Source: Rhabdornis inornatus (Eukaryota > Chordata > Aves > Passeriformes > Rhabdornithidae). From it: 64,000 nt of DNA. The stretch lies in assembly GCA_013397075.1 (NCBI GenBank), contig VWZS01004485.1, positions 1,614,299 to 1,678,298 on the forward strand. Reading direction: 5' to 3'. Below, piece by piece: positions 50,939-64,000 of this stretch; position 1 is the first letter of the stretch; each line of letters starts with the position of its first letter. The notes beneath the pieces were generated by a model, which saw only the letters and a program-made list of their open reading frames with translations, was not told where the DNA came from and did no database searches. The translations under genes were made by a program, and so were the position numbers.

Positions 50939-52645
50939 AACACAGCGGAGAGAGCAAGAGGCTGAATTTAAAAATAAAGCCAAAAAGACCTATGTCACAA
51001 ATTAACAACTCTCCAGTATCTTATATATGTAATGTGAATATACTTTTTTGTGTGTAAGGACCTCAAGATTCTGATTAATGTATCATTTTCTCTTCTGTTT
51101 TCACCCCTTAAAAATCCTTTGGTGCTTGCCAATAGCCTTCTGTACAGAGTTTTCTGTAAATCCCCTCTTCGGTTTTTCTTCCTAATATAATCTCTTTTCC
51201 TTAAATTATCCTGAATTCTTTCTTTGCAAGTATTTTATTTATTCTGAAAGAAGTGACAGAAGTGTAAGGTAAATAAATCTGGTATGATTGTTCCAAGCAC
51301 CTTGAGATTTTTAGGGGTGTTCTCCAGTCTCAGGTACCTAAGTCCTTGGGCCCATAAGATACTCTCATTGGATATGGACTTGTATATGTGTATGCTTTTT
51401 TTAGACTTTCTTTTAACTTAAGCATATTTCAGATACATTTAACTGTAGGAACTAACAAATTGATTTCTAAAAACAAATACAGGAATTTGTAACAATACTT
51501 TTGGGTCTGTTGGTGTTCAGCTGGGATTTAAGTACACACAAAAATTAAAAAGAATTAGTAATATAAATAGTTTTACTATTACAAAGAGTAAAACACATCT
51601 ACTTTTAAAGACTTCAAAAACGAAGACAACTATGACTATCTGCAAATATGCTTTCAAGTGAGATAAATGAATTTTCACAAATACATTGATGCAAAAAACT
51701 TGATTCAGTTAATTCCTCCTACATAGCTAACCTAAAATTCCTCAAAACTTAGACGTTGCTAAAATTCATAGCAATAAACCCTGGCAGTAGTTCTTGGTTT
51801 GAAAAAAAAAAATAAAGTTATGGCAATGCTCTAACAGTGGAGAAAATATTTTGACAACACTGTAGTTCAAATTGCTGCATGTGAAACTCACATGAGTTTT
51901 AGCTGTATTTCCATTCAAGATGCTTGTCCCAGTTATACTAAACTGATGTGATAATGCAAGATTGATTCAGAACTTCACTGAACAGCCAAAATTGTACACC
52001 ATATACTCTCACATAACAAAAACCCAGCTGCAAGAACTCACAGAGCCTGGCATAGAATTAAGGTCACTTCTGTTAGAAAAAGAAATATTAATGCACTCCT
52101 GAATTGCAAGCATGGATGTGGAAGCCAGCACTTAAAAACCAGAGCTAGGGGAGTCTACAAGGAAATCATTGCTACATGTAAAGTTACATAAGCCTGAATC
52201 CATCTTTTGCAGTTTTATTCAAGCATAAGAAGTGAAGGTGTGTGAGCTGTCCAGAAAGCTGCTTTCCTTTAGTGCTCAAGGGAAATTCAACCCTGAGCAC
52301 CTAAAAGCTTGTCTAGCAGAAGGTAATTCAAGTCATTACTGCACCACTTCCAGTAGGACTACCTCAATTGAAGAATTGAAGAAATGCATATATTGACATT
52401 ATGTGAAGCTATAAATCATATATATAGAACTGTAACATACTTATTTATACACCGTAAATATATAGAAAACAGGACACTAATAAAGCCAAATTCAGTTTTG
52501 TTTCCATCATGGTACACCTATAACCTATATTAGCAGTGTCCATCACCTTAAAACCATCAGCCTTTTGGTCACATAGCAAGCTACCTATTTCACCCCAGAC
52601 TATCCCAATGCTATGCCAGCTTTTTCAAATGCCAGTCAAAATCTG

Positions 52646-52676
52646 AAAAAGAAAAAAAAAAAAAAAGAAAGAAAGA
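52646..52676. repeat. A-rich tract ending in (GAAA)n
   Basis: GAAAAAG then fifteen A, followed by GAAAGAAAGA. Confidence 0.9.
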
Positions 52677-54192
52677 TATTTAATATATCTTTCAAATCTA
52701 TCTGGTATCTGGAGAAATCTGGATAGTTGCAAAAGTAACCAAAAAACCCAAACAAATTTTTAAAAGCTACTCAATATACAACAGATGTAAAAATCAGGGC
52801 AAGCAATGGCTACAATAGGATTGGGGAGTGTAAAGAATCTACACATTCCATGGCTACACATAGTTTGTAGACCACCTACACACAAAATTTTGGGTAAAGT
52901 CAGCTGTACCAGAGCACTAAAATGTCCATCACAAACCTCCCTAGCCCTATATTTTAAAGCAGTAAATGACCTTTTAGCAACCGTAGTGCACCCCCACCAG
53001 AACAATGCAGGACAATAATGGCATCCTTTTGAATATAACAATCATATTTGAAATAGCCTCTTACCAGAATATGGAAAAAGGGTTTTTTTTCCAAAGAATT
53101 TGACACCACTGAACATAGCCTAGAACTGTTGGGTAGTTTCAGGGCATTTCATACTTTAAAAATTAGTAAGAAAAGAATTACTACAAATAAATTATTTTAC
53201 TGCCAAAACCTTTTTTTTAAAGGTTGTCACTGCCTATGTGAGACAAAAACACTTGAATACAGGGTGCATATGTGCAACTAATTGCCAGACAACATGGTAA
53301 GATGGATTCAAAAGATAATGCAATTTCATCCGCTGTAACTGAACCATTGTATTAGAGAGGATGGCACACACCTCTGGATGAACTTGGATTAACAAATGGC
53401 TCAAATCCACATGCCCAACTGTCATCCTAATTTGATGGTAACTGGTACACAAAGCAAAACAGAATATTGTATGATACACGATGTGAACTGTGTTTGACCT
53501 AATACTGTTGTGGAAAAAATCTCACTAATTTTCTTTTTAAAATATTAAGTAGGCATGACAAAATGGAGCAAATAGATTTAGCTGATATTGTACCAGCACA
53601 AATAACTGTAACTGGATTACAGCAATGTTGGACATGCACCAAAAATAAATGCTGAGAATAGTTTGCTTCAGGCAAAAATGTGCATATGGAAAGAAAAAGT
53701 GCATATGGGAAACAAAAATTATTAATAGAGTTCTGAAAGGGAAGCTAGAATCATGGGCAAAGATGATTTAGATGTAGTAACAGATTTTTCCCTCCAACCA
53801 AGAATGCAATGTTATGCAACCATAAAAAAAGTACAGAATAAAAGAAGAGTAATAAATGTGGACTGGACCCCAATGTATTAGAGAGCGTAAATTTCTATAA
53901 ATAGTTTTGTTGAAGGAAAAATAATATGAACAATTACTAACACAATAGCAAAACTACTGAAATAAGTCAAAGTCAATTTCTTTGCAAATCTTTTGTCTGG
54001 TTTATTGGTTACTGAAATGCAATCCTGTGTAGAAATAATATTCTCAGTGGTGACATGGGTTAGAAAGAATGGTTGTGATTAGTCCAAGATTAGGCCAGGA
54101 GCCAACTAATCCAGCAAAAGTCATTGTTATCATAGTGTACCCAGGAAATCTTGGAAAAATAATTTGAATTCCATAACTGTACGTATGCAAAA

Positions 54193-54216
54193 TTAAAAAA
54201 CAAAACAAAACAAACT
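54193..54216. repeat. (AAAAC)n short tandem repeat
   Basis: AAAAAACAAAACAAAACAAAC. Confidence 0.85.
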
Positions 54217-54969
54217 AACAACACTTAATTTAATGAAACCGGAACTTAAGAGGTGGGGAAAGACACAGCTGAAATAAAACAACTCAGCTTGTCTTTCAGG
54301 TCTGTCTACTCCTCTCTTCTTCTTGGTATTCAAGGCAAGAAGACCACAGGAGTATAACACCAAAAATAAAACAGTAGAAGAAAAATATAATAAAAGACAG
54401 CTATTTTAAAAAAAATCACCAAGAAAAGGAAATGTCACTGGAAATCTGTTAATTATTTTCAAGAGTAATATTTTGCTTACTTAAAAAAAAAGTATGATCC
54501 CCATATCCTTTACACAACAGGATGGGTCTCAATCTTAGAGCACAGCACCGAGACACTGCTGCCTGCACAACATAACTGTCTGCATGATCAAGGGCATGTT
54601 CTTTTCATTTTATCAGAGGCTAGAAAAGCTTAAGGAGCTACAAACACAAACACATCCATTTTCAGTGTTAGCTGCATGTCCTAGGGTTAACATAAGGACA
54701 ATCATTTAGAAATCAAGATCCAGTGAAACAGAAAAATGACAAGCATTTGGAAGGGAACTATACCAAGAGAAGAAAACAACCCTCAGCTGGGAGTATTAAG
54801 TCACAGTCAATCACGTCAAAGCTGGTGGAGAACAGCACAGCAAGTTTACCAATTTCACATCCAAGTGAATCAAAGAGCCATAAAATTTCAGTGGAGTGAA
54901 ATACAAGAGCATTTCCATGCCAATACAGGATTTTCCCTTACTGGACCTGCTATTTTCAGGTAGAGCTGT

Positions 54970-55180
54970 TGTGCTCGATTCAGCTGGAGCAGAGGTAATT
55001 TTCTTCACAGTGGCTGGTACGGGGCTGTGTTGTAGATTTGTGCTGAACACAGGGTTGATAATTTAGAGACATTTTTGTTATGGCTGAGCAGTATTATTAC
55101 ACAGTATTATTACTATTACACAGAGCCAAGACCTTTTCTCCTCGTATTGCCACAGCGGCAAGGGGGCTGGGGATGCATCT
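54970..55180 (+). mobile_element. ERVL-type LTR, 5' fragment
   Basis: TGTGCTCGATTCAGCTGGAG..GGTAATTTTCTTCACAGTGG..CTGGTACGGGGCTGTGTTGT..GATTTGTGCTGAACACAG..GGCTGAGCAGTATTATTACA..AGAGCCAAGACCTTTTCTCC follows the same LTR family as at 13.5 and 18.0 kb, sense orientation. It stops near GGGGGCTGGGGATGCAT. The 3' two thirds are missing. A small internal repeat (CAGTATTATTACA) has expanded. Confidence 0.85.
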
Positions 55181-56469
55181 ATTTACAACAGGTGGTTTTT
55201 CATTTAGAATAAGAAATTCAACTATGCCAGGTCTCCATTCAGATGGCAACATAAGCAGAGAAGTATACCATAAATACTCAGCATATATCCATAGAATGAG
55301 TTAATCAGGATCCTTAGTACAGTTACATTGCATACAGGTACATGAACAGTGTGAATTGTATAAAGGAAGAGGACAATATAACCAAGCTAGAATTTTTATT
55401 CCAATACTGGCTATCCATGTAGAAAACTAAAAATGCCAATTTCCTGGCTCAGACAATCTTTTTTAGGTGTAGAGCCTATGACAATATCGTCTTTCTAACT
55501 GATTATTTCCCATTAGATTTATTCGGAAGGAACTTAAATTTATGAGCAGACAATGAGAAATTTCTTCCCTATGAAGCTACTTGTGTTATGTTCTTAATAT
55601 ATCTTTGAAGAGTTTGACACAGTTCTGTCACTCTCTTGTTATGGGCCAGTTATAAGCTTCCACTGCAGATGAATGGAAGGCAGAAAGATGTGAGCACACA
55701 TCACAGCCAAAAAAAGACAAGGTTTAGAGCATACATTACCAAGAATTGCAGTTACTAAGCTCCCTCTTCAACCTTTGAAAACAAAGACTTAACAGACTAA
55801 CATGAACTCCAGAACAAAAGCAAAAACCATTTGAAGGAACACAACTGATTGAATATTAAAAGAATAACAAAAATCAGTCATGTTTCTCTACAGTCCATAC
55901 ACGGCCACCCTTGAGATTTTATTTCAGTTGGAAACATTATGTAAAAATATTTCCCAAACAGAAATATGCTAGCATGTTTTTGTAAAGGAATTACATACAG
56001 GACAATGTGCCGTGTATTTAATGACAGGGACAGTCCCTGGAACAAGAAAGAGTGATTTGGAAGCAAGATGAATCCCTGATGGGTCTATAATGAAAATAGC
56101 TTTACCCATATACACAGTTGCTCTAAACTGTCTTCGTTACTTGGAAGAGTAAAACCAAGCTGTTAGCATTATTTGGAGCCTCAATAACATTATATTTTAT
56201 CTACACTGAGTGACCTCAAAGGCTGGACCCACTGCTCTTTGCTTTGAAGAATTTTTTGAGCTTAATGCAGGATGGACAAGGTAGAATTCTAGAGTCTGTG
56301 TCGCACAGTAGGTCAAACCAGCCACAATTCTCAGGTTAGCACTGCACAAATAAAGGAAAGCAAGCTAATGGCTAAGATAAAAAGCAGTTTCTCTGTATAA
56401 GTGCATGTAAACACAGCCTGCTATTCATAGCTACTTAGTTTTAGGAAGAGAAAACCTAATTGTGAGGAT

Positions 56470-56498
56470 GTTTGTTTGTTTGTTTTTGTTTTTTTTTT
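56470..56498. repeat. (GTTT)n and T-run
   Basis: Three to four GTTT units followed by GTTTTTG and ten T. Confidence 0.9.
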
Positions 56499-56811
56499 AA
56501 CATAAGAATCCAGGAAAGAAACCCTCAGTTACAAACCACATGAATTTTCCTGGAACCACTTGCTCTATGAGGAAAATAACGTTCTACATAACAGGACAAC
56601 AAAGAAAGCACATTAGTTTCTGAAGGAAAAAGTTAATATTTATTGTCCAGTGGCAAATTACATTTAGGTAATTCCAACAAATCTGGCCTCTTTCTCCTTT
56701 TCATAGAAATCTCAGATGCTTTGCTTTTCTAATTTGGGATGGCAAACATGACTGAAAGAAATAAGGCCAGAAGAAACAAGCAACCTAAAATTGAAGTCTT
56801 GACAACTTACA

Positions 56812-57870
56812 GAATCATAGAATTATCAAATTACTAGAATTGAAAGGGACCTTAAAAATCATCTAGTTTCAACTCCTCTGCCATAGGCAGAGACACTTTC
56901 CACTAGACTTTGCTCAAAGCCCCATCCAACCTGGCTTTTAACACTCCCACCACACTCTCCAGGTAACCTGCCCCAAGTAAAGAATTTCTTCACCATATCT
57001 AATCTAAATCTGCCCTCCTCCATCTTAAGGGCACTCCCCCTTGCTCTATCACTACATACCCTTGTGGAAAGTCCTTCTCCATCCTTCTTGCACCCCTTTA
57101 GGTCCTGGAAAGCTACTATAAGATTTCCCTGAAGCCTCCTCTTTTTCCAGTATGAGCAGCACTAACTCTCACAGCCTGCATTCATAGCAGAGGTGCTCCA
57201 GCCCCCTGACTAACTTAGCAGCTGTCCTCTGCTCTTGTTCCAACATATCCATTCTTTCTTGTGTTGGGGACAGCATTCCAGGTGGAATCTAACTAGGGCA
57301 GAATGGGGGGGAGAGACAATCCCCTCCCTTGTCCTAGTGCCCACACTGCTTTGGATGCAGCCCAGGACATGGTTGGCTTACTGGGCTGTGAGTGCACATT
57401 GCCAAGACATGTTGAGCTTCTCATCCACCATCACCCCCAAATATTTCTCTCCAGGACTGCTCTCAGTCCCAGTTCTTCTCCCAGCCTGTATCGATACTTG
57501 GGATTGTCACAACCTACGTGCAGGATCTTTCACTTGGCCTTGTTGAACTTCAGGAATTTACAGACCCACCTCTCAATCCTGTCAAGGTCCCTCTGGCAAC
57601 CCTTCCCTCCAGCAGGACTGCCACACCACACAACATCAACAAACTTCCTGAGGGTGCACTTGAACCCTCTGGCCACGCCACCAACTAGGATAGTGCTAAA
57701 GACTGACACCTGAAGACATCACTTGTCACTGCCCTCCCCTTGGACATTGAGCCATTGACCCCAACTCCTTAAGTGTGACCTGCCAATCAACTCCTCTTTC
57801 AGTGGGTGGTTCATCTGTCAAACCCACATCTCTCCAGTTTAGAGACAAGGTTATAGCATATAAGGATATG
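56812..57870 (-). pseudogene. CR1 LINE, ~1.05 kb 3' part including ORF2 C-terminus
   Basis: The plus strand starts with AGAATCATAGAATTATC and continues through TTTCCACTAGACTTTGCTCA, CCCTTGCTCTATCACTACAT, GGATGCAGCCCAGGACATGG, TTGAGCTTCTCATCCACCAT, CTCAATCCTGTCAAGGTCCC and ACAACATCAACAAACTTCCT. These are the reverse complement of the CR1 3' UTR and the ORF2 C-terminal domain. Stops and small indels make it non-functional. The plus-strand open frames of 103 and 136 codons here are antisense shadows. It has the same orientation as DLG2. Confidence 0.96.
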
Positions 57871-59639
57871 GCGTAGAAGACAAGGTTGATTTCATGGAAC
57901 TACAGTCTGCATTCCTAAAGGACACGTAAGGGCAAATCAAAGAACAGTTGAGTAGTTATGTACTGAAAATGTGTATTTCAAGGCTTTTGTTTTGCTTTGC
58001 ATCATTTATTAAAACAAATTCCAACATTTAGCTAAACAAAGCTGCTCTTCAAATAGCTCTTGCTCTAAGAAACATTTGCCTGACTTACTTTCAACTTCCA
58101 TCTCCTTGTTTTCATCCATTTATTTTTATTGTTTAATTTTACTTCAGATCATTCTTTATCCCTCTCAGTAATCATTAATTTCAAATTAAAGGTTCCTAAG
58201 GTTTGTTAGTCTGTTTATTCAGTCTATTAACTAGTCTCTTATAGGTCAGCTCCATCCCATAAGCATTCCATTTTTTCCTTCCAACTTTATCCGGTCTAAA
58301 GAGGATTAGACCTTTGCAGGTTTGTGCGATAGCAAGCTGTTAGTGACAGATTAGTGACCAGAACACTATGACAAAAACAAAACAAACAAGCAAAATTAAT
58401 AATCGCTGGAATATTGATAGTACAAGTTTCTAAAAACAGTCCACACACTTGGGGGCTCTTTGCAAGTCCATTCTTGGCAAACTACTTTAATTGCATCAGT
58501 GTCCTGGAGTACGTCAGGATTAATTTAAGAGAACCTTTGTTCAATTTGGGTTTTTTAACATCACGTGTTACACTTTAAAACTCAATCTCTTTATCATTCA
58601 GTTAAGAATATGGTGTTGATACCATACTATGCTATAGAACTTTTTACCCCCTTTTGATAGGGGTTAGGCTTTGTGTCCAGTTTGCTTTCACTAATGTCAT
58701 ATTACATCATTCCCAAGTATATTACAGCAACACTCCATGGCTTTTCTTCTCTATACTGTTTCTTAAAAGTATGATGCACCAATATCTCCATTTATACAAA
58801 AGATTTCATTTTATGTACAGAAATCATTTATATGTTACTTGAATTCCATAAACAGAACAATGTTAATTGTCTCAAAGAAAGAAATGGAAAAAATATTGTA
58901 AGCAATTACTATAGTAAAAAAGAAACGTTCCTCTCAAGTGCATTGTTAATTCACAGAACTTGGGCACTGTAGCTAAAACAAAGCTTAAATTGCAGCCTTG
59001 TTGGAAGTTATGGTTTTCAGTTCTTCTATAATGTATACATAAATATAGCTCAGGAGATGAAAATAAATAAATAAACATGGATTGGATTGTACCAGGGGAA
59101 ATAAACATCACCATTGGAAGATACCTCTGGAAGACTGGACAGCACTTTTCCTGAATTTTTGTCTCAGTACCACCAAACACAGTGCATGAGTCTTTATTAA
59201 AAATAAAACTTCACTCGAATGTGAAAGTATATTTTTAACTAGTTCATGATGACATGTTCATTTACCATTTCAATCAGACATAATTTCGCTCCCTTATGAC
59301 TAATGACTGATTAGTGAATTGCTTTTATGCCAAAATAACTGTTTCTAAATATGTTCTTAAATAGATATAATGATTGCAAAAAAATTACAACAGGAAAAAA
59401 AAGAAGCACATTTATCAACAACTGTGCTCCAGATCACTTTCAGCTAATGAATGCAGTAACTTGTAAAGGCAATATGGAAAGTTTTAGGGGAAAAGTTGAA
59501 TGAAAATTTATCATTAGGAAGAAATAAGGAACTATTACTTATTTAGTGCTTCTCAGAAAGCATTTCGGAGTAGTGAAACTGAGCATACAGTGTTACTTAG
59601 AGTAAAAGCTATTGTCTAGAAAGAGAGCTACTGGTGCAC

Positions 59640-60740
59640 TACTGAAATCAAAACTGGAGCTGGACATGAAGTGCAACAAAAAAGCTTTCCATAGGTATAC
59701 CAGCAACACAAGGAAGACAAAGAGAAACGTGGGGATAGAGTGACAAAGACATGGAAAAGTGTGTTGTGAAGTGGCTTTGCTTTCTCAGTGTTTATGGGCG
59801 AGGTCTGCTCTCCAGCCTCTCTAGATGCTACAATAACCAGTGAAGTCCAGCGCTGGAAGTGCTACCCACAACGCAAGAATATGAAGTTAGACACCACTTA
59901 GGTAAATTGGGTACACAAAAGTCCATGGGAGGCATCCAAAAGTTCTTACGAAACTCAGCAACATTGTAGCGAGACATCTGTTGCTGAAAGGCTGTGGTAT
60001 CAGGAGGAGTCTTGATAACTGAAAAATACAAATATTGTGCCGATCTCCAAGAAAGGTAAGAGGAGGATCTGGGGAACTAAAAGGTGGGCTTCCTAATTTC
60101 AGTCTATGGGATGATTACAGAAAAAATCAAAACAAAAATTTCACAGTTCACAAACTGGAGGGAGCTGTTGATCTACTGATCAGCATCTTAGTCATTCATA
60201 GGAATCTTGACAAATTGGAGAAGTACACTTGAAGAGTTTTCATGAAGTTCAAGGAAGGAAATGTGAAGTTTGGCACCTGGGGAGGAATACTGCCATGCAA
60301 CAGAACTGGCTGGGGACTGACCAGCTGGAAGCAGGCTTGCAGAGAAGAAGCTGAGGGCCTGATGGACAAGTAAAATAGGAATCAGCAGTGTTTCCTTACA
60401 GCAATTAAGGTAAAACATATACTGGTCTGCATCAGTAGGAGTATAGGAAGGACATCAAGTAAAGTGATTCTTCATTTTGCTGAGTGTTATGAAAACACCT
60501 CTGAAGTACTGTGTCTCTTTTGGGCAGAAAAAGAGAGATGAACAAACCGAAGTCGAGTGAAATGTCAATGGAATGGAGCATGTGATGTCATTTGAGCCAG
60601 AAAAGGTGATATGGGGAAAATCCAGCTGACCATGTCCTTAAAGGGATGGTTACAGAAAAGTCAAACTTAGAGCAAAAGGCAAGGGCCAATTAACACAAGC
60701 TGCAGAAATGAAAGTGTGATCAGATGTTAGGAAAAAAAAA
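59640..60740 (+). pseudogene. ancient CR1 LINE ORF2 copy (~1.1 kb)
   Basis: It is strongly diverged but collinear with CR1 ORF2. Seen in order are CATGGAAAAG..TTTGCTTTCTCAGTG (FFAS region), GTACACAAAAGTCCATGGGA, ATTGTGCCGATCTCCAAGAA with AGAGGAGGATCTGGGGAACT (PIxKKGxREDPGNYRP region), GACAAATTGGAGAAGT (DRLEKW), GGCTGGGGACTGACCAGCTG, TCTGCATCAGTAGGAGTATA and TCTGAAGTACTGTGTCTCTT (LEYCVQFW). The catalytic middle of the reverse transcriptase is missing between about 60120 and 60150, an internal deletion. The 3' UTR is absent. Confidence 0.85.
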
Positions 60741-61479
60741 GCATGAATGTGATCCGGAAGAAGTTTCCCAGCTTATTAAAAATCACAAATGCTTGCAGAA
60801 GTGCTGCAAATGCCTCCTTTGCTCAAAAAATGTCCCCTAGCACATCTTTTGATGTTTTACTGGTCAGTCAGTCTTTGGTGTCTCTGCTTGAAACATCCAG
60901 CAAGTATAAATCACATGAGAAAATTACTTTAATGTAAATGAAGCTAATTGTTTGGTAGAAGGGACAATTGTTTCATATTTCCAAAACTAACTGGAGTCAG
61001 CTTGATCTTGTTTACCTGATTGTTTGCTCCCAACTGTTTTTAAAATAATACTAACTGCAGATCTTGGCAGGTGAAGACCAACTATTTCAGTCTGGAAAAC
61101 TTCACACTATGGATCTGCCAACAAGCAGAATGTGAGAAAACTGAAGAAATTATTAAAAAAAAACAAACCAAAAACAAAATAAATCAGCCTTATACTCGTT
61201 ATCCTAGGACATCCAACACGGCAAAAGAGACTGCCAAATTGCATTAATACTAATGGTCCATTCTCTTACAGAAAAGAAATAACACATTAGTTGTCAACAA
61301 CTTTTGGCAGCTGTTAGTAGATTAGCATGGGATTAGGTGTTTGAAGTTTGTAGACAAAGTATTTGTTTGACAGAGTTGAGGGTTTAATTGCAAGTTTTTT
61401 AAAAACCTTTATTGTTTGCAGAGTAGTTTTCGGCAGGATGCACCTATAATCAGCAATTTAAAACCAGCAGGAGTGTTGA

Positions 61480-62130
61480 GGCCCTGAGGCCACTGCAAGG
61501 CTGATTGTCCCTATTCACCTTTCCATGTGCTACCCTCACCCCCAGACCCCATTTCAACCCAGTCTGAGTCCACCAGTCTCAGGACTGCCCTGCAGCATTT
61601 GGTCTCCAGCTCCACTACAGCTATGCTCTGCCCAGTCATGGACATGGCTCACAAATTCAAGGTATCGGGGAATCAAAACCACAAACACAGATCCTAGAGG
61701 ACCTGCTATTACGGAAACTTCCCTGTCTGGCCATACAAGAGTGACTCAGACAGTCACACTTGTTCCACCTGAGCTGAAACCTTTGCAGCAGCACACACCC
61801 CTACCCCCACACCAGGTTTCATTACTGGTTCCCAAGTTTCCCATAGCAGTGCCTCAGGTTTCCAGATCCTTAAAACAATTTAATCTTCGTACAGCAAACA
61901 GCAAAAAACCAGCCTGAACTAGTGGCTTTCAGGAAGGACCCCAAACAACATACCCCCTGAGCTTTTATCCCCTCATGGTCTAAATGCTGGAAAATCTGGA
62001 GTCATTGGCTCCTGCTGCCTCCAGTCACCTGGATGCGCCACAGGTGCCCTTTATTATGTGAAGGCTCAGCTGTTCACGGCCTCTTGGCTCAACCTGCAGC
62101 TCCATCAGAAGCTCTACACATATGTTCCTC
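61480..62130. other. GC-richer unassigned segment
   Basis: This block is richer in C and G than its flanks and has a 130-codon plus-strand open frame (61525-61917) rich in Pro, Ser, Thr and Leu. I recognise neither a gene family nor a repeat. It could be a decayed LTR or ERV piece or simply an isochore fluctuation. Confidence 0.2.
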
Positions 62131-63246
62131 AATACTGCTCCTGTGTGTTCTGTGATGTTTGAGGACACAGATGCCTACTTGTGAGTTACAAACTTTGTGT
62201 TCCAAGCTGACATTAACCCGGGTAGATTTAGAAGATATTCAAAGATTTCTATCTCCTCACAGAAAATAATTCACAAAACTTTTACAGGCATAAAATCATT
62301 TATGTTACAGCTAGAATTTTGGCAGCAAAATTCAAAACCCAATTATCTACATAAGCCATGCAAATAACTTCTCTATTGAATGTCTTCTATGACCTTCAGT
62401 TATCTTCATTATTTTCTCTTCTGAGACATTTGAGATTCACTTTTCTTTGGACAGAAATCTTTTGTAAAGATCTGTCAGCAGTGTTTTGCCAATATATATA
62501 TGTATTTGACATCCAAAAGTAATCTTCATGCCCAATTAAAACAGTGGTTCATACTAAATCAATACTAGAAGTTAGTATTTTTCCCTTACTGAAATAGGCT
62601 GTCTTCTGCTTCAGCTAAAACAAAATACACACCATGACTCAGATTGTATTTGATTTACCTGTTCAAAAAAGGAAAGCAAAATAAAAGCTATGTTTACAAA
62701 ACTACTGGAAGTAGGATGTCATTTTCCACAGCAGCCCATATATTGAAACACCCAAGGTAAGGTGATCATGGAGTCTAACAGACAGTCCTGAGCTTACTCT
62801 GGATGTGACTCAACAGATTCACAAGATCAACAAATCTTGACCTAAAAACAAGCCTTTCCACTCTTCAGAGCATCCTAGTCCAAGATGACCATCAAAAAGA
62901 GACAATCCTGGCCAACAGTGATGAGCCCCCTGTGATGGGATGTCTGTCTTCAAAGAGAAGTGGATACAGCACAGCCAAAAAAAAAGAAAATTACCTTACC
63001 ATTAGTAAGAAAAGCCTGACAGTGAGTGCAGGATATCTTACCTAAGCTCAACTTAGCTGATTTTAGCCTGGTCAGTAGTGATAGCAATAGCCTAGCAATC
63101 AGATACTTATTCCCTGAACCTGATTGAGATTCATTTTGGCTGATAACAATTCATTATGGATGGGATTGCCTGCGATTCTAACTTAAATGTGTCATGGAGG
63201 AGAGCAGATGAATACCAGAGCTCTCAGACTATAAATATTAATCTTA

Positions 63247-63264
63247 AAAATAAATAAATAAACT
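63247..63264. repeat. (AAAT)n short tandem repeat
   Basis: AAAAATAAATAAATAAAC. A similar run (AAAATAAATAAATAAAC) is at 59059. Confidence 0.85.
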
Positions 63265-64000
63265 AACAAAACTAAGACTTGATGGTCCTTTTCACTTCTA
63301 AACTAAAGCTGAAAGCACTTGACATTGATTCCCCCATTCTCAAACACACACCTTCCAGAATCTGAGTCCCACCCTAATCACTTTGCTAAAAGGTAGACTG
63401 AAAGTTGTTTCAAGTTCTTCCTTTTTCCTGAATATCAAAGCACAGACAAATAAATACTGCAAGATACATTTTGGTTTTGACAGAAAAAAAGAAAAAAAGG
63501 ACAAAATAAAACCCCAGTAATCATTATGTTGATTCATCATTATAGACTTTTCTTTTTAATGCCACCACACAACATATGGGATATACTACACTTCTTTAGG
63601 TAAAACATGTAACATCAATAAATTCTATGACATTTACTTTGAACTTTACCTCCAAATTGAGCTCTTCCTCACTGTATAATGAGAAATGGTTGGGCACACG
63701 TCGTTGTTTTCCATGTGTCCACGTGGACAGGTAATCAACATATGTTACAGTCTGCTTTTCCTAGACATCTCCCTGTGAGATTAACTGATCCACCTCCAGA
63801 ACATTTTCTAGATTAAAAAACATTTTTGAAAAACAGCAAAAATCTACTGAAATTAATAAGTAGTTCAAGGGCAGGCAAAAATACATTTTCTGGTCGCCTC
63901 CCTAGTTACCAATCAAACAAAAGAGCTCCAGTTGAGCTGCCATGCTTTTCTGTTTACTCCTGTCAGCAACCCAAGGACAGTGCACACGGCTTCATGTAGA

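Larger units (their letters stand above)
50640..64000 (-). other. DLG2: probable continuing DLG2 intronic sequence
   Basis: This is AT-rich, with an LTR fragment at 54.97 kb, two long CR1 copies and small tandem repeats. No recognisable exon was found in 50640-54969, 55181-56811, 57871-59639 or 60741-64000. Assignment to DLG2 rests on the minus-strand exons at lower coordinates and on the known giant size of this gene. Confidence 0.45.

Noticed and set aside
53221..53900. Series of short plus-strand frames resembling a decayed retroviral coding region upstream of the LTR fragment at 54970
   Set aside because: No diagnostic motif, no primer-binding or polypurine tract next to the LTR, and many stops; not supportable by eye.
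57235..57713. Open frames of 103 and 136 codons on the plus strand
   Set aside because: They lie entirely within a reverse-complemented CR1 copy and are antisense to its ORF2.

Overview
The window is vertebrate nuclear DNA, almost certainly from a bird and probably a songbird. It is AT-rich and intron-like. It carries many 5'-truncated CR1 LINE copies with the avian 3' terminus (ATTCTGTGATTCTGTG / TTCTATGATTC type). It also holds endogenous-retrovirus LTRs of the avian ERVL type, whose sense strand opens near TGTCCTGGTTTCGGCTGGGA. There are no tRNA or rRNA genes, CRISPR arrays or operons. Most long open frames are antisense CR1 or chance.

The main result is that the window lies inside DLG2 (PSD-93/chapsyn-110, a synaptic MAGUK scaffold), which is read on the minus strand. 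Two coding exons can be read. One is a 54-nt exon at 20663-20716 that translates exactly as the DLG2 linker ASPAPIIVNTDTLDTIPY just before PDZ1, between a T-rich acceptor and a GTAAGT donor. The other is a 35-codon exon at 33946-34050 with its own start codon, an upstream in-frame stop and a GTAAGG donor. It ends ..SLVP in phase 0 and so joins directly to ASPAP. It matches in length and pattern the short alternative DLG2 N-terminus that I recall from mammals. I found no PDZ, SH3 or GK exon, and not the exon before ASPAP in the long isoforms, which fits the very large introns of this gene.

A third candidate is an isolated CpG-rich island at about 50.15-50.58 kb. It has a strong minus-strand donor (CAG|GTGAGC) and a frame that is open and in phase 0 at that donor. 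It may be a further DLG2 promoter and first exon, or a non-coding first exon. It contains one ambiguous base and a G14 run.

Layout, plus coordinates: 1-20.66 kb is intron 3' of the ASPAP exon, with an unclassified GC-richer block (7.3-8.5 kb), an ERVL LTR with 5-bp target duplication (13.49-14.08) and a second LTR (18.00-18.57). 20.72-33.95 kb is the intron between the two exons, with a CR1 reverse-transcriptase fragment (22.7-23.4), several CR1 tails and a perfect 44-bp tandem duplication (27.98-28.07). 34.05-50.18 kb lies upstream of the alternative start. It has a perfect 21-bp-arm palindrome abutting a CR1, a CR1 interrupted by a solo LTR (40.76-41.82) and an A/C-rich tract with G-quadruplex potential. 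50.6-64 kb holds an LTR fragment and two long old CR1 copies (56.8-57.9 minus, 59.6-60.7 plus).
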